A DNA stretch of 64,000 bases, taken from the NCBI GenBank assembly GCA_031472005.1, contig PZJY01000005.1, positions 124,001-188,000 of the forward strand, written 5' to 3'. Made by a program: the position numbers and the translations under genes. Each line of letters opens with the position of its first letter. Position 1 is the first letter of the stretch. Shown in pieces: positions 11,755 through 23,700 of the stretch. The DNA comes from Tetracladium setigerum. Taxonomy: Eukaryota > Ascomycota > Leotiomycetes > Helotiales. Below the pieces are notes generated by a model. The model was given only the letters and a program-made list of their open reading frames with translations, was not told the DNA's origin and did no database searches.

Positions 11755-14700
11755 ATGATGAATGGATCACCCCGCGAGACCGCAAACCTCTGCCGTCCAG
11801 ACCCAGTCAGGACAATGGGTACAACAGAGCCCCAAATGGCTACGCAAACGACGGTCCACGAGAATACGGCTCCTCGCCCACCACGGCTGCGCGCAACCCA
11901 ATGCCAGATCTCAATGGCAAGACGGTCTTGGAGGGTTACAGGCAGGAGATAATGACGGGCTTCGAGGAGGAGAAGCCCAGATACAATCCGGTGAGTCTGA
12001 GCGTAGGACGGGGCGCAAGAACGTGGAGACTAACGCTTTCAGATGAATGTGTCGCGGCCCAGAGTTCAATGCTTTTGAATGTCAAGGATGAGATACAAGT
12101 CCATCTTCTCGTCGAGACCGCGTTGGGTGACAGCAAAGAGTATGAAGTCCTTTCGCAGGAAGAGGTGGATGACCTTAAACGGCACGTTCAAGCCCTCTCC
12201 TCGCGTATCGACCAAACGAGGAGCAACCTTGCGATCCAGTCGAAATATCGAGATGCCGCACTCAACATGGCCAGGTTATATTCCTCAAATAGGACCAGTG
12301 GGGAAGGTGATGGGAAGAAACAACGGAGGAGTCTGTTGGGGCACAATCGCACTCCCAGCCACGAAGTCAGGGAGGCAGAACAAGAGCGGCAGGCAAGCGA
12401 GAGGAGATGCGAGGAACTTGCCTCTGAGTTATGGTCATTGGAGAAACGATTGATGGTGCCGCAAAACCGACTGTTGAAGCACACCGCCGGAATTCTACAA
12501 ATGACATACAAAAGTGCAACAACTTCCAATTCTTCGAAAGGCTCTCAGCAGGCAGCCATCCCTGGCAGTCCAGAAAGCATGTACACCTACCAAAACTCGA
12601 GAAATAGCATGGAGTTGATTGGGGAGGAGAATTTCTTTGACGAACGAAGCCTGTATCGAAATGCTGACGCTCTGTGGGAGGATGCCACCAAGGAGATTGC
12701 GGCGCAAGGTTCTCAAGGGCCTTCGAAGGAACAAATGCAAATGATTGCTTCTACCGAGGCGAAGCTCGAAGACCTGAACACTCGCTTGCGAGAGATTCTC
12801 TTGAGGGGGAATCCACAACGAGCGGTACCATTTCCACCAAGGAACGATTCGGAATCTGGAGAGAGTCTGCAAAGTCATTTGGAGTATCTGGATAACAATA
12901 TTTCAACATTCGACCGCGAGTATTACGAGTTGGGACAGGAGCATCAACAATTGACGGATATGCACCAACAATTGACAGACCAGTACAACGACTTGTCGAG
13001 TAAGCACAAGGATCTGCTCAAGGTACACGACGATTCGCAGAAGGCCTTTGAAGATCTAAGACAGGGACACGATGAGCTGAAGCGAGGACATGACGTTTTG
13101 AAGAAGGGCAATGAAGAGTTACAAAGAGGTCAACAGGAATCCGGTGCGGCACTGGGTAACATGGAACAGACGGAAGCCGTGATGATGGGGTTGTGGGATA
13201 TCATTCAATCTGGCGAGGAGGAGACAAGACAGCGGAAACTGGAGCGAAGGCAAACTCGAACCGCACAAAACCTGCCAGACGACGGTTCTTCAGACGAGGA
13301 GAGTGATCCGGACCAGCCGTTTTCCCTGCAAGCGTTCTCCACCAAGGTTCAATGGCTCTACACCCAAGCCACGCGCCTCAAGGATCAAAAGAAGGTTCTT
13401 CAACGCCAAATCAAACAGCAGAGAGATCTCAATAGCAAGTCGGATGCTACCAAGGATGCCGAGATGGTACAGAAGGTCGAGGAACTTTCAAGAACCAACG
13501 CTCTCCTTGCAAGGACTGAGGCCGATGCAGATGCTGTCCGTGAAAAGATGGCTGATCTCTTGGAGGAGCTAGAAGCAACTCGCCAACAAGAAACAATGCG
13601 AGCCCAATCCCGGTCAAATGATGAATCTGCAGCTGTCCGTCAGATCCAAGAGGAACTCAATCAGCGGATTAGCAGGGCTGCACAACTCGAGGAGGAACTG
13701 CAAGATCTTCGAGATGACAACTCCATTGCCAACGCCGAGATGCAAGTCAAGATTGGAGATGCAGAGACCCGGGTTTCGAATCTGACAAAAGAATTGGCGG
13801 CAGCCACGGCGGCGACTGCATCATTTGATTCTTTAGTCAGAGAGAAGGAACAGCAGATACGGGATGTTGAGCAAAAGATTCAAAGCAAGCAACAGGAGAT
13901 TGCCCAACGTGATCAAGAACTGGCCATGAAGACTCAAGCTCTTCAATCACAGAACCAAGAACTCGTTGCCAAAGATCAAGCTCTCGCTACTAAGGATCAA
14001 GCCCTCAAAGCAAAGGAACAAGAGCTCAAAGACAAAGACCAGAAGTTTGCAAAGACAGAACAAGAGTTGGAGGAGATGAACATGGAAGTCGCAAATCTCA
14101 AAACCGAGGTCACCATCGCCCGCGCCGAACTTGATGGAGCCTACGGATCTCGAGCACAACGCGCAGCTGAAGGGGCCATCAATCCCGCGATCCAAAACGA
14201 GCTCTCGGAATTGCAACTCAAAAACATCAATCTTTCCGCTGAAATTGCGCAACTCCGCGACAAAGCTTCTTCCGGCTCTGGTAACGACGAGCGGATGAAG
14301 ACACTCCAGAGCGAGCTGGCCGAGACGATCGAGGAGTACGAACAGATGACCAAGGCGAGTATAGAGTGGGAGAAGGAGAGGGAGCTGTTAGAGGGGACGA
14401 TTGATAAGTTAAGGGATGAGAGAGAGGGTTTGGAGGCGCAGTTGAGTGATGAGAAAGTTAGGTGGCTGGGGATGAGAAGCCCAGGACCGGATGGCGGAAC
14501 TCCTGGTGGAAGTATGGGGAATACGAGTACCACCGTTCTGAAGAATGAATTCAAGAAGATGATGAGGGATACACGGGCAGAAAGCTCTAAGGCTTTGAGG
14601 GTATGTTCTCCTGTGCTCTTTTCTCGTCATGGACGATGGCTAATTCAAATGACAGAGTGAACAAGAACAGCGCAGGCGAGTGGAAGAGGAGCTACGCGCT

Positions 14701-14760
14701 CTCAAAAAACAGCATGGTCCCGGCAAGTCTGGATTAAGCCAGAGTTACGGCTCTTCTTGA
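11755..14760 (+). CDS. Uds1-type (up-regulated during septation) coiled-coil protein, two apparent frameshifts
   Basis: Modelled exons 11755-11990, 12043-14600 and 14656-14760, about 966 aa if one base is missing in each of two homopolymers (C4 at 11770-11773, T4 at 12073-12076). A Pro/Asn/Gly-rich N-terminus leads to MPDLNGKTVLEGYRQEI and EEEKPRYNP, then VHLLVETALGDS and EVLSQEEVDDLKRHVQ, resembling the Uds1 domain found in fungal septation-associated proteins. The remaining about 700 residues are coiled coil with Lys/Glu/Gln heptads, including KDQAL-type tandem repeats at 13906-14065. The last exon restores SEQEQRRRVEEELRALKKQ. Without corrections, an open frame 11901-14660 remains by reading through intron 1. 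A role in septum or hyphal-tip scaffolding is inference. An in-frame ATG at 11901 is an alternative start. Confidence 0.75.
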
Positions 14761-17700
14761 TTGATTAGTGGTTGACAGCACTGTACCAGTTGGATTGGAG
14801 AAAGGGTGTTCAGGATTACTGCTGCTTCTTTTTTTGGGTTGTTTTACTTTTTGGACCTTGCGGGTTTAGCGACTTCATTTAGCCTACGATTCGCTTGTAT
14901 AGAAGAAGGATTGGTGGATTGGTTTACTTTAAGTTATTAGCCAGTAGGTTGCATAGACCTGGCGTTTGTTTTGTTCGTGTTGGTTGGTGTCTTGGAGACT
15001 GATGAGGATGATGTTTTGGTTGACGTGTGGATGATATATGTATTATATGATAAGATGAACCTGAGAAATTAAGAATCATGAAGTTCAATATGACTGTGTC
15101 GACTGTATGCTTAACTTTATTTGACGTGAGGTAATTCAGAGTCCATTCCTTGTGAGGGACGGGTTTTGATGTATCTGTATGTTAAGACTGGTTAACTGGA
15201 CGTCTTCTGACCAAGATAGACACGAAGATATTGTCAAAGGACAACAGGAAACACCAAGAAAGAAGATGTTCAATAAAATATTCAATCCTCCAACAAAGGA
15301 ATGTCACCTGGGCATGGAATGACAAAGGTCAGATGCTGAATTCGTTGTCGTCGATATAAAGCAATTGTTTACATTTCCCGCAATCGCCCAACAAGTTGTC
15401 TATATCTGTTTTCCGGCCTTCGACGGGCAAGCATGAAATTGTATACATCACAGCTTACTGGATTACACTTCCATTTTGGTGGGAAAGAACAAGGGGTGAA
15501 GAACTTACTTCAAGCTCTCCCTTATTGTTATACGCTATTCCAGGAGCTTTGCAATCAATGGTAAGTTCGTGGCCAAATAGTATCATTCGGTTCAGGTGAG
15601 TAGTGCTAGCTATGTCAGTGAGTAGCATACTACCGTTCTCGCATCCTTTTGTGTTCCAAATGTCCTCAATGGTTGGTGGTATGGTGGTTTTCTCTTTTGT
15701 AGTTGAAAAAGCTTTTTGATTAGAACTAATAGCCGACAAGAGCTCTATACACTCAACCAATGCAAGTTACTGTTCAAAGATGTAAAAAATCAATCTATGC
15801 ATTTTGTTTTCTTAATTCGAGTCACACGATGTTAGTTTAGATTCCTGTGTCTAGGATATACAGTGAATTTTTACCTGATCCGTTCTGGTTGAGTTCTAGA
15901 CAAAAAATAAATGGAAAAGGATGGCAACAGATGGGAGTCTCTTCAAGAAGTTTCTAAGTTCCTTAGATCATTGGACTATCCCAACAGAATTCGTGACACA
16001 TAAGGTAGGAAGACTTCACCCACGACATTTCGTGACTTTGTTTCTGAATGGTTTTTGTATATACGTCGCTTATAAGTCGAAAGTAGAAATCATTCTCGAG
16101 GGAAAAGATTATCAATATGACAAGTACAGTAGATTTTTGTAGGAAATATGATGTAATCCATTGAAGGCATGAAACAAAAGAGTTCCTAGTATACACTATA
16201 TCTCAAAATGCTACTGATGAAGAGCAAACAGCAGCTTTCCACAATGTAAACAACTGAACAAAATACGCAAGAAGTCAGTAACAACAGCCTGTGCCTTATC
16301 CAGGACTAAAAACTAGTAGATATTGTTTTAGTGAGTACTTTAATTACTCTACATCATGCGGTGGCCAGGAAGAAGGAGATTGAATCAAAAATTACAGATA
16401 CTTGCTTCCTTTCAAAATGTGACACAATCTCTGACGTTCGATCTTCCTGTTCAACAACAGTTTTCAACTCCCATAGCAATAGACCAGGGAATTAGATTTG
16501 AAGACAATAATTAATGAGAGCTATCATATTGGCTCGAGGTGGGATTGTTGAGCAATTTGGAAGTGATTCTTTCGTTTAACTAGTCTAGGTAGAGTGAGGC
16601 GATTCGCATATGCGGGAAAACGACAACAATTCAACCAAGCCTCAAAGAAAACAAGAATAGAGAACTTCACAAGGAAAAAAGAATGAGTGAAACTATATGG
16701 TTGATTTCTATGATTCAGAGAGGATTCAACAGGTGATTCCGCCGCCTGGGTTGTGCTGAATGGAGTCCGTGGTCCCTCTGGACCAAAAGAACACTATCAA
16801 CAAATACAAGCCCTTGACCACTAACGGCTCTCAAAACAACGAGAACATATGCCTAATACCACTTATGCGCAGTTGTAGTCCTAATTCCATATCATCAAGG
16901 TTCTCCTCGCTCTCCTTCAAGTTCTCTCGGTGTGTCCTCAAATCTTCACAATTCTATCAGTCGACGTCAAAATTAAAGAAAACCTCCGTCGCACCGCATG
17001 TTACCACGATCTCAGTCTCTTAATAGTCTCTTCTATTGCATACATGCACCAAAATTCTCCTATCCTCCTAGTTTCCCTTGTGTTCATAATATTCTGGATC
17101 GATTATTGCATATGCAGGATTCTGCGCATATGAGACATGCAGATGTCCAGTTTTCTGATGGGGATTTTTGTGGATGGCGGGATGTAATGCGTCGGAGGAT
17201 TATCATCTTGTGTTCTGAGAGGAAGGTGGATAGGAGAACTGGAGAAGAGGAATGAGGATGGCTGGGAAGTGTTCGTGCGAGATCGAGGAGAGGAGAAGAT
17301 GGCTGGTAGACTGGATAGCAGGATGGTAGGGGAAACGATTTTGCTAGATTAACATGTTATCAGACGATCAGCAAGAAGGAGAAGGATAACAAATTGTTAA
17401 AGGGAATTTTGCTGCCACGTATGTTGTTCGCGATGGTTGCGTGTCATTTCCAACTGCTTGTCGACTATTTTGAATCACTTCATCAGCGCAAAGGGCGATA
17501 CAGGCTCGGAACAAAACGATTAGACAAAACAAACAGAATAAATACTTGAGTATTGCTATTCGATACAATTTAGAAAAGATAATAGAGAGTAATTGACAAA
17601 AAGGAAGACGTCGGCGTTGACAGACTTCAACGGCGACGCTATCTGGTGACCAACGCTCGCTCTCAGACATCCCCGCCTTCAACGGTCCCTTCTGTAGCTT

Positions 17701-20452
17701 TGACCTTTGCCGTTGACACATCTGTCACTTCGTTCGAACATTCTCTTCATTATCTTCTTCGTCATTCTAAATTTCGATCTCCAATACGACATCAGACATT
17801 CCTCGATCAGCGAAATACGAGAGCGCCGATTGAAAAAGCACATTTGCAATTCTATCAACAAGCAGAGCGAACCAATACAGACTACAGTACTACGAACAGT
17901 CTGCCTTCGCATATAATCGAACATGCCAATCAGATGAAGAGACTCTTGACATCTATTAAACTTTGGCTTTGACCACGCAGGTAAGCAGAAGCAGGAGGAA
18001 AAAGAAAGGAGGCATGAAAATCCCAGAGCCTGTCCATGCACGTGTATTCTTACAGAAGGAAATTTCCATGTTCAATGCAGGGTCTTAAACAACGTTGATT
18101 CGCGACATCAACGCACGAAAGTAAATCGGAAGTCGAAAGTATTGCCCCCACGAACATTTACTTGGGTATCGAATGGAACGTTTCAAATGCCCCGTCCACA
18201 ACCAACAAAGTTTGCAGTAAAACGACATGTCGACTGCAGGTAACAAGATACCGCTCTTCGCGCCGTGCATGTTTACGGAGGCTGTATCTAGGATTGTAGG
18301 ATTCCAGATCTCAATCTTTTCTATATCGAGGAGTGCTTCTTAGATTACTGCTGCCCACCTGGTCCACGGGGAATGGTGGCATGATTCCCAGGGTCCGTAA
18401 CCCTGGGTGAAGGGTGGCGGATGTTGAGAAGGTGTCCCAAGATCCTCATTTGGCGACTATTTGCATGCCCAGGTGGGTGGTGAGTGGAAGACGGCAACTC
18501 GGGACCTGGAACATCCCGCTATCCTTACTTACTATCACCCCGCCTTTGTCAACGCAGTCTAAATCCTCAATATTCATGCGAAGGATTAGCAAGGAATTAG
18601 CAACGGAGCAGAAATGGATGATGAAGCTGGACGACGATATAGAAAGGGATCATGGTTGTTGACAAGAACGGTGCCAATTTCCAATTGTTGCTGATCATGA
18701 GACACTTTTCCCATCTGCACCAGGGATTGTTTTTGGGAATACTTAGGAGGCGTCATGGTATAACCCCCTCCAAGGGTAGTGAAAGGAAGCCAAACAACCG
18801 AATATAGATATTCCAATTCAAACGAGGGCATTGAAAGGCGAAAAACAAAATGGTCATTGCTCTTGTTGCTGCCACTGTCGTAATGCTGCAGCCCTTGAAC
18901 TCCCCTCCATCCAGGACCTGGATTTCGGCAGTCTGGCTAGAACCAGCCCAACTAATGGGCCTTTTCTTTTGCGTCTGCCTGGAAAAATACATGCCCAACC
19001 AAGAGAAGAATAATAACAAAAAGAATTAATGGTAGCCGCGAGTCAAATACCTCGATATCCACGATATCCACCCCGTTATCACTTCTCACTTTGCTCGGTA
19101 AGCGGGGGCTAACACGTAACGGCAGCAGAAGAAAATACAAAGCATAGCAACTTGCAGCAAGACGCTCGAAAGCGGGGAGAGAAGCAAGTAAAGAGTTCTT
19201 TTTGATGAAAATTCCGCAAGAATTACTCGATTCTCATGCTTTCTAAACGACATCTGCACGAGATGAGCGTTTTTTCCACGCTCGGTGAGTGAGGGGCATC
19301 TGCAAAAAGTAAACAATGCCGCTTCATTTTTTCGTGCATCCGCGGCGGCGTGACAGTAAGACAAATAAAAGCAAATGTACAGTAACAGCGCTTCCAAACA
19401 AGAATTCTCCGACATATTGAATCCCTTCATTCTGCTGGTGGAGCTTCCATCATATTCGGTCGAACGCTTTGGCTTATCGTGAGGTTCCCAAGCCTTTTGA
19501 CAACCATGTCGCATGCACGAAGATCTGGCACACAATTGAACTGCAGCACGACGACGCACGCAAGTAACTTCTGTAAACGGCCGTTCATTTCATCTGATCT
19601 TGATCATTTCCTTGTATCAAACCCACTCCGAAATACCCTCCGCACAGTATATTGCACTGCAGATATGTGCATAGATGTTGAGCAACGGCATTGAAACTTA
19701 CATGTTGCGAGGATTCCCTGGCTGGGATGACGGCTTATTGTCCATTATCAACTCAACCTTCGTTCCCTCCGTATATAATTGTGGAGAGAATGAAAGATAC
19801 AGCAACTGGTCTGGAACTTTATGGTACGAGTTTCAGCGCACTGGTTGCCATGTAGCTTTTGCGGATTGCGATTACCATTTATTAAGATCTTGGTTGAACC
19901 ATATCATTCGGCGCCCCACAAGGGATCCGGAATCCTCGCTGACCAAGAAATGGATGAAGCCCGGAGGACAGATTCAGTACTGTACTGACTGGCCCACTCA
20001 CTTTGACGATTTTTGGTCGCTGGGTCTGTATTCTTGGGTGGACGTATTTGCGCGAAGATGTTGGGCTGTGAAACTTGGAACCGAAGAAATTTTTCTCGTG
20101 TGAAACGCAATTCTCCGTGGGAGTTGCATTCGTCTATCCGAAAACCCACAACTTATTATTCCAAAAGAATTAATCCAAGAATTGAGGTGAGGCATGTGAT
20201 ACCGAAGAAGTGCAATTGACTGAGGTTTCAGTTCTTACCTTGCAATTGGTTGCAAGCCTTTCGTAAAATTTCTTCCAACTTGGAACCCATTTCTAGAATC
20301 GCACCAGAAGACCGGAAAGCAGCCACATCATTCCGCTGTACCATAATCAAAATAGATCAAATAGTTCCTCGAAGGCCAACTGAGTTTCATTTGAAGTCCT
20401 AAAAACGATAGTTACAACGGTCCATCAGATACTAGTTTTCCACCGGCTGTCC
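14761..20452. other. Gene-free tract, part 1
   Basis: About 5.7 kb following the Uds1-type gene. Only short reading frames in all six frames occur, none with a family motif, codon pattern or splice sites that I could connect. The first 350 nt include the 3' UTR of the preceding gene. Composition is mixed, not strongly AT-rich. One strong inverted repeat lies at 18387-18407. A 142-codon frame at 19675-20103 is Trp-rich and unsupported. Confidence 0.5.
18387..18407. repeat. Perfect 8-bp inverted repeat with 5-nt loop
   Basis: CCCAGGGT, loop CCGTA, ACCCTGGG. It could form a stable GC-rich hairpin in DNA or RNA. It lies in gene-free sequence with no flanking reading frame or T-tract, so no function is claimed. 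Confidence 0.6.
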
Positions 20453-20716
20453 CTTCGAATGCAAAACAGCACTATCAACTGCCGCTCCTGGCCCAATACA
20501 TCCGGACTTCAGAACTCAAAGCATCCGGACAATTTAAAAATTAATAGCCTTGAATGACCAGCAACATGACATCTGAAGTTCTCAAAACTAATAACTGCCG
20601 CTGCCCATTATTCAGGACAAGTAGCTAGCGGCGTGACGCTTCAAATACAAAACAATACCATCAACTGCCGCCTTTCTGACGCATTGTCTTGCAATTTCAG
20701 AATTTAAAGCACTAGA
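20453..20716 (+). repeat. Imperfect direct repeat around an ACTGCCGC core, two long copies and one short
   Basis: A copy starting at 20453 (CTTCGAATGCAAAACAGCAC, then ATCAACTGCCGC, later ATCCGGACTTCAGAACTCAAA) is echoed at about 20638 (CTTCAAATACAAAACAATAC, ATCAACTGCCGC, then AATTTCAGAATTTAAAGCAC). A shorter third copy with AATAACTGCCGC lies near 20590. Most differences between the long copies are transitions. Copies are about 75-80 nt. No terminal inverted repeats or reading frame were recognised, so this is an old local duplication or a decayed small element. Confidence 0.6.
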
Positions 20717-23700
20717 ATAACTTGAGAACATTGTGCATAATTACGCGCAGCGGGGAAGTGGAAGAGATAGGATTCAACTTTGAGGCTCGTCAGTAGTGAC
20801 CTGACATCCCGCATTTTCCGGTCATCTTTTGAGACCCAGCCGCTCGGCTGGGTTCATGGTTTCAATGCTCACGAAGACGAAGGCATCTGTGAGGCAAAGA
20901 CAATCAGCACTGCTGATCAGACATGAGCATTACAAGACGGTTGGTACGAGGTTCAGGATTCGTCTCAGCTTCTGCCTTCCGAAAATGGTTGACACCAATC
21001 GCCAAAATGAACTTCCGCGGAGAAATTAGAAACAATGTGATTCCCTTCTCCCTGTGACCGCAATTCCAGCTTGATGTTGTTCCTGCTGAAGAAAGGGGGA
21101 AAGGGAGCCTTTTGTGGCGAGTTCGTGAGCATTAACTAACCTCAAGTTTGACAGCCAGATGAAGAGTGGAAATTCGATCTTGAGTCCGAAGACTATCTGA
21201 CACCGGTAATCTAGTGAACTTACCATATAGTTTAACTTTACCATGCGAGCGTAAATATCAAGCATTTTACTCGAAAGTAGATCGTTGTTCCTCGATGCCA
21301 CAGCACTTGTGTACCTCGAGGTACATCGGAGAGGGACAGGCCGTTCGGTGTTCCTGTCCCGACTCCCGAGTCACTATTTCGAGTTGAGTTCTAGCGAAAA
21401 GCATAAACAAAGTTCAGCGATACAAGTTCGGCATGTTGTCTTATTTCCACTTATGCGGGACATGAGATTGTAGTAAGTAAGCTTGGAGAGGTTCGTTGAA
21501 CTGTAACGCCGTCATCATTGTCGTGGGGCGCGGTTCAACTACCGTTGAGATCGACAAAAGGAAGAGTGATGTGATTTGAAATAATCGTACGACCTTGATA
21601 ACCGTCGTCCGTTTACTTCGTATTTCTGGGTGAATAGACCGATGAAAACATGTACAGTATTACTGTTCGACTCGTTTGCGAGAACGTTTGTTGTTGGACC
21701 CGCGGCCATGGTTTGGTATTGAACCGGCGTTGAGTATGGTAAGACAGCGATGAGTTCTGGTGATATCTGAGAAACAAAAGCCTGACTCAGGGTTAGTGTC
21801 TACGGCTGAAGGTATGAACAGTCTTTCAGATTGAGACATACATACTCTTAGAAGCTCCCAAGAATAAAACTCGCACTGAGTCAAACGTGAACAGACCTAA
21901 ACTCAATAACAGCGGGGGAAGTGGCAGCTACCCGAACACGATCCAGGTGATTAGAAACAAGCTGCAGAGGCTCAACAAAATGCGGAGAGACGCGATCCTC
22001 GCAAGGATGGGTCGATCCTCAGCTGGGATCTAGACCTGGGAATTCTTTCCGATATCCGGGGGCAAATCAGCTATCCATGTGAGAAAGCTTGCAAGTAACT
22101 CCCTTCCACTTGCCCTTCACGCACATGACCAGGGAACCACGAGAATGATTGTAATCAAGGAATCCTGGGACGCAAAGCTATCCGAAGGGCATACTCTCAT
22201 CCTCCCATATCAGTGGAAACTCGGGAAAAAGGAGGATTTTCTATCCAGGATAGGCCTTCGATGCTCATGTGGCCTCTAGAGCAATGCACGAAGAAAAGTC
22301 CGACGCACATGGATTGTTTCCGTTTAACATGTACAGAGTACGAAGAAGTATCCGCATTCTCTCCACAATGAGCGAGAGGTTTTGTTAGCGGCGGTGTCTG
22401 ATGAGGATGCTCGCGGTATAGAGACTTACATAATTGGAGGAAGCTAATTACTGAAGATCGCGATGCTGGATCTTGAAAATATGAGACATTCTGACACGGC
22501 AAGAATTTTCGAGTGATCTGAAAGTCTTTGCAGGTGAAGCCTATAATTACCTAGCTCAAGGAGAATCCAGCCGTGTCCTCGGCACTAGAGAAGAGAACTG
22601 CAGCCATTACTCGTACAGTACTGTATTCCGCCCCTAAATGCCAAGCATGGCTGTTTTCTTTAGGTCAAATCTTGCGACTACTTAAGATATTTTAGTCAGG
22701 AGAGTCTGCGAAAACTAGTCACAACTAGCTTGACAATGCCGTCTCGAACTGGCCTTAGGTGCTGATCCTCACGCCTCCTCTCTCGGACCTCCCGCCTTCT
22801 TTCAGTTTAGACTTCCCTCGCTAAGCACGTGCTGGTGTGCCTGGGCTGGTTTAAGCGTTCTCTTCATTTCAAACTCTCCTGACCTGGGGAATCTAGGTGG
22901 ATTTTCCCTTTCTTCAGCGGAATCATAGATTGAGAATTTGATTTCAACGCCCTGTGGCGTTCTTTGACATCCATCATCGGCAAACTGGACTTGTGGTTGG
23001 TGGGCAAGGATGGTGATGTTATCGCTTGTAGATTCCCATGCAGATTCCTCACGCCACGGATGATGGTAAATACAATTTCAATGGATTGTTTTCCCGCTGT
23101 CAAGATCAAATTAAAAGGTCGTAGTTACTGCAACTCAGACCGCGTGGTGGCTCAACGCCAACTGTCAGATCTGGGAGCGTTGGTCAACGAAGATTTATGG
23201 GTGTTTGAGTTTTTTCTTTCCTCCAAGCTCCTGTTGTTTACCAAAGTCGATGTCTAGCTCTAATAATTTCTTGAAACACAAAATGAGTAGCGTTACATTC
23301 AAGACCATCTCCTAGCATCTAAATTTACATTGTTTGGCGTTTCAGCATAGGCTATGTCTGTGCCAAAGGCATTGTTGAGTGAAATCTCATCTTCAGTTGG
23401 CAGACGCGAACAGACATCGACAGGCACTTTGACGGGGCTACAATATTGTCGAGCCGGTGACGAGAATGCCACAGGGGAGTGCCAAAACTGCTGTGGATCA
23501 ACGTTCAAACAATCTATCCTAATGGCTTGGAGATGATGCCGTATGAAAGCGTAATAAATGCAGCAAGAAAACTATTGCAGCAATCTCTTGCCTTGCCGTC
23601 CTGTCCGACACCAAGATTTGGATTTGAGCGGACGCTTTTTCCGACTGCGAATAATGTCCAGTCCGGATCCGGAAAGCCACAAATCCTGGGACGAGTACTT

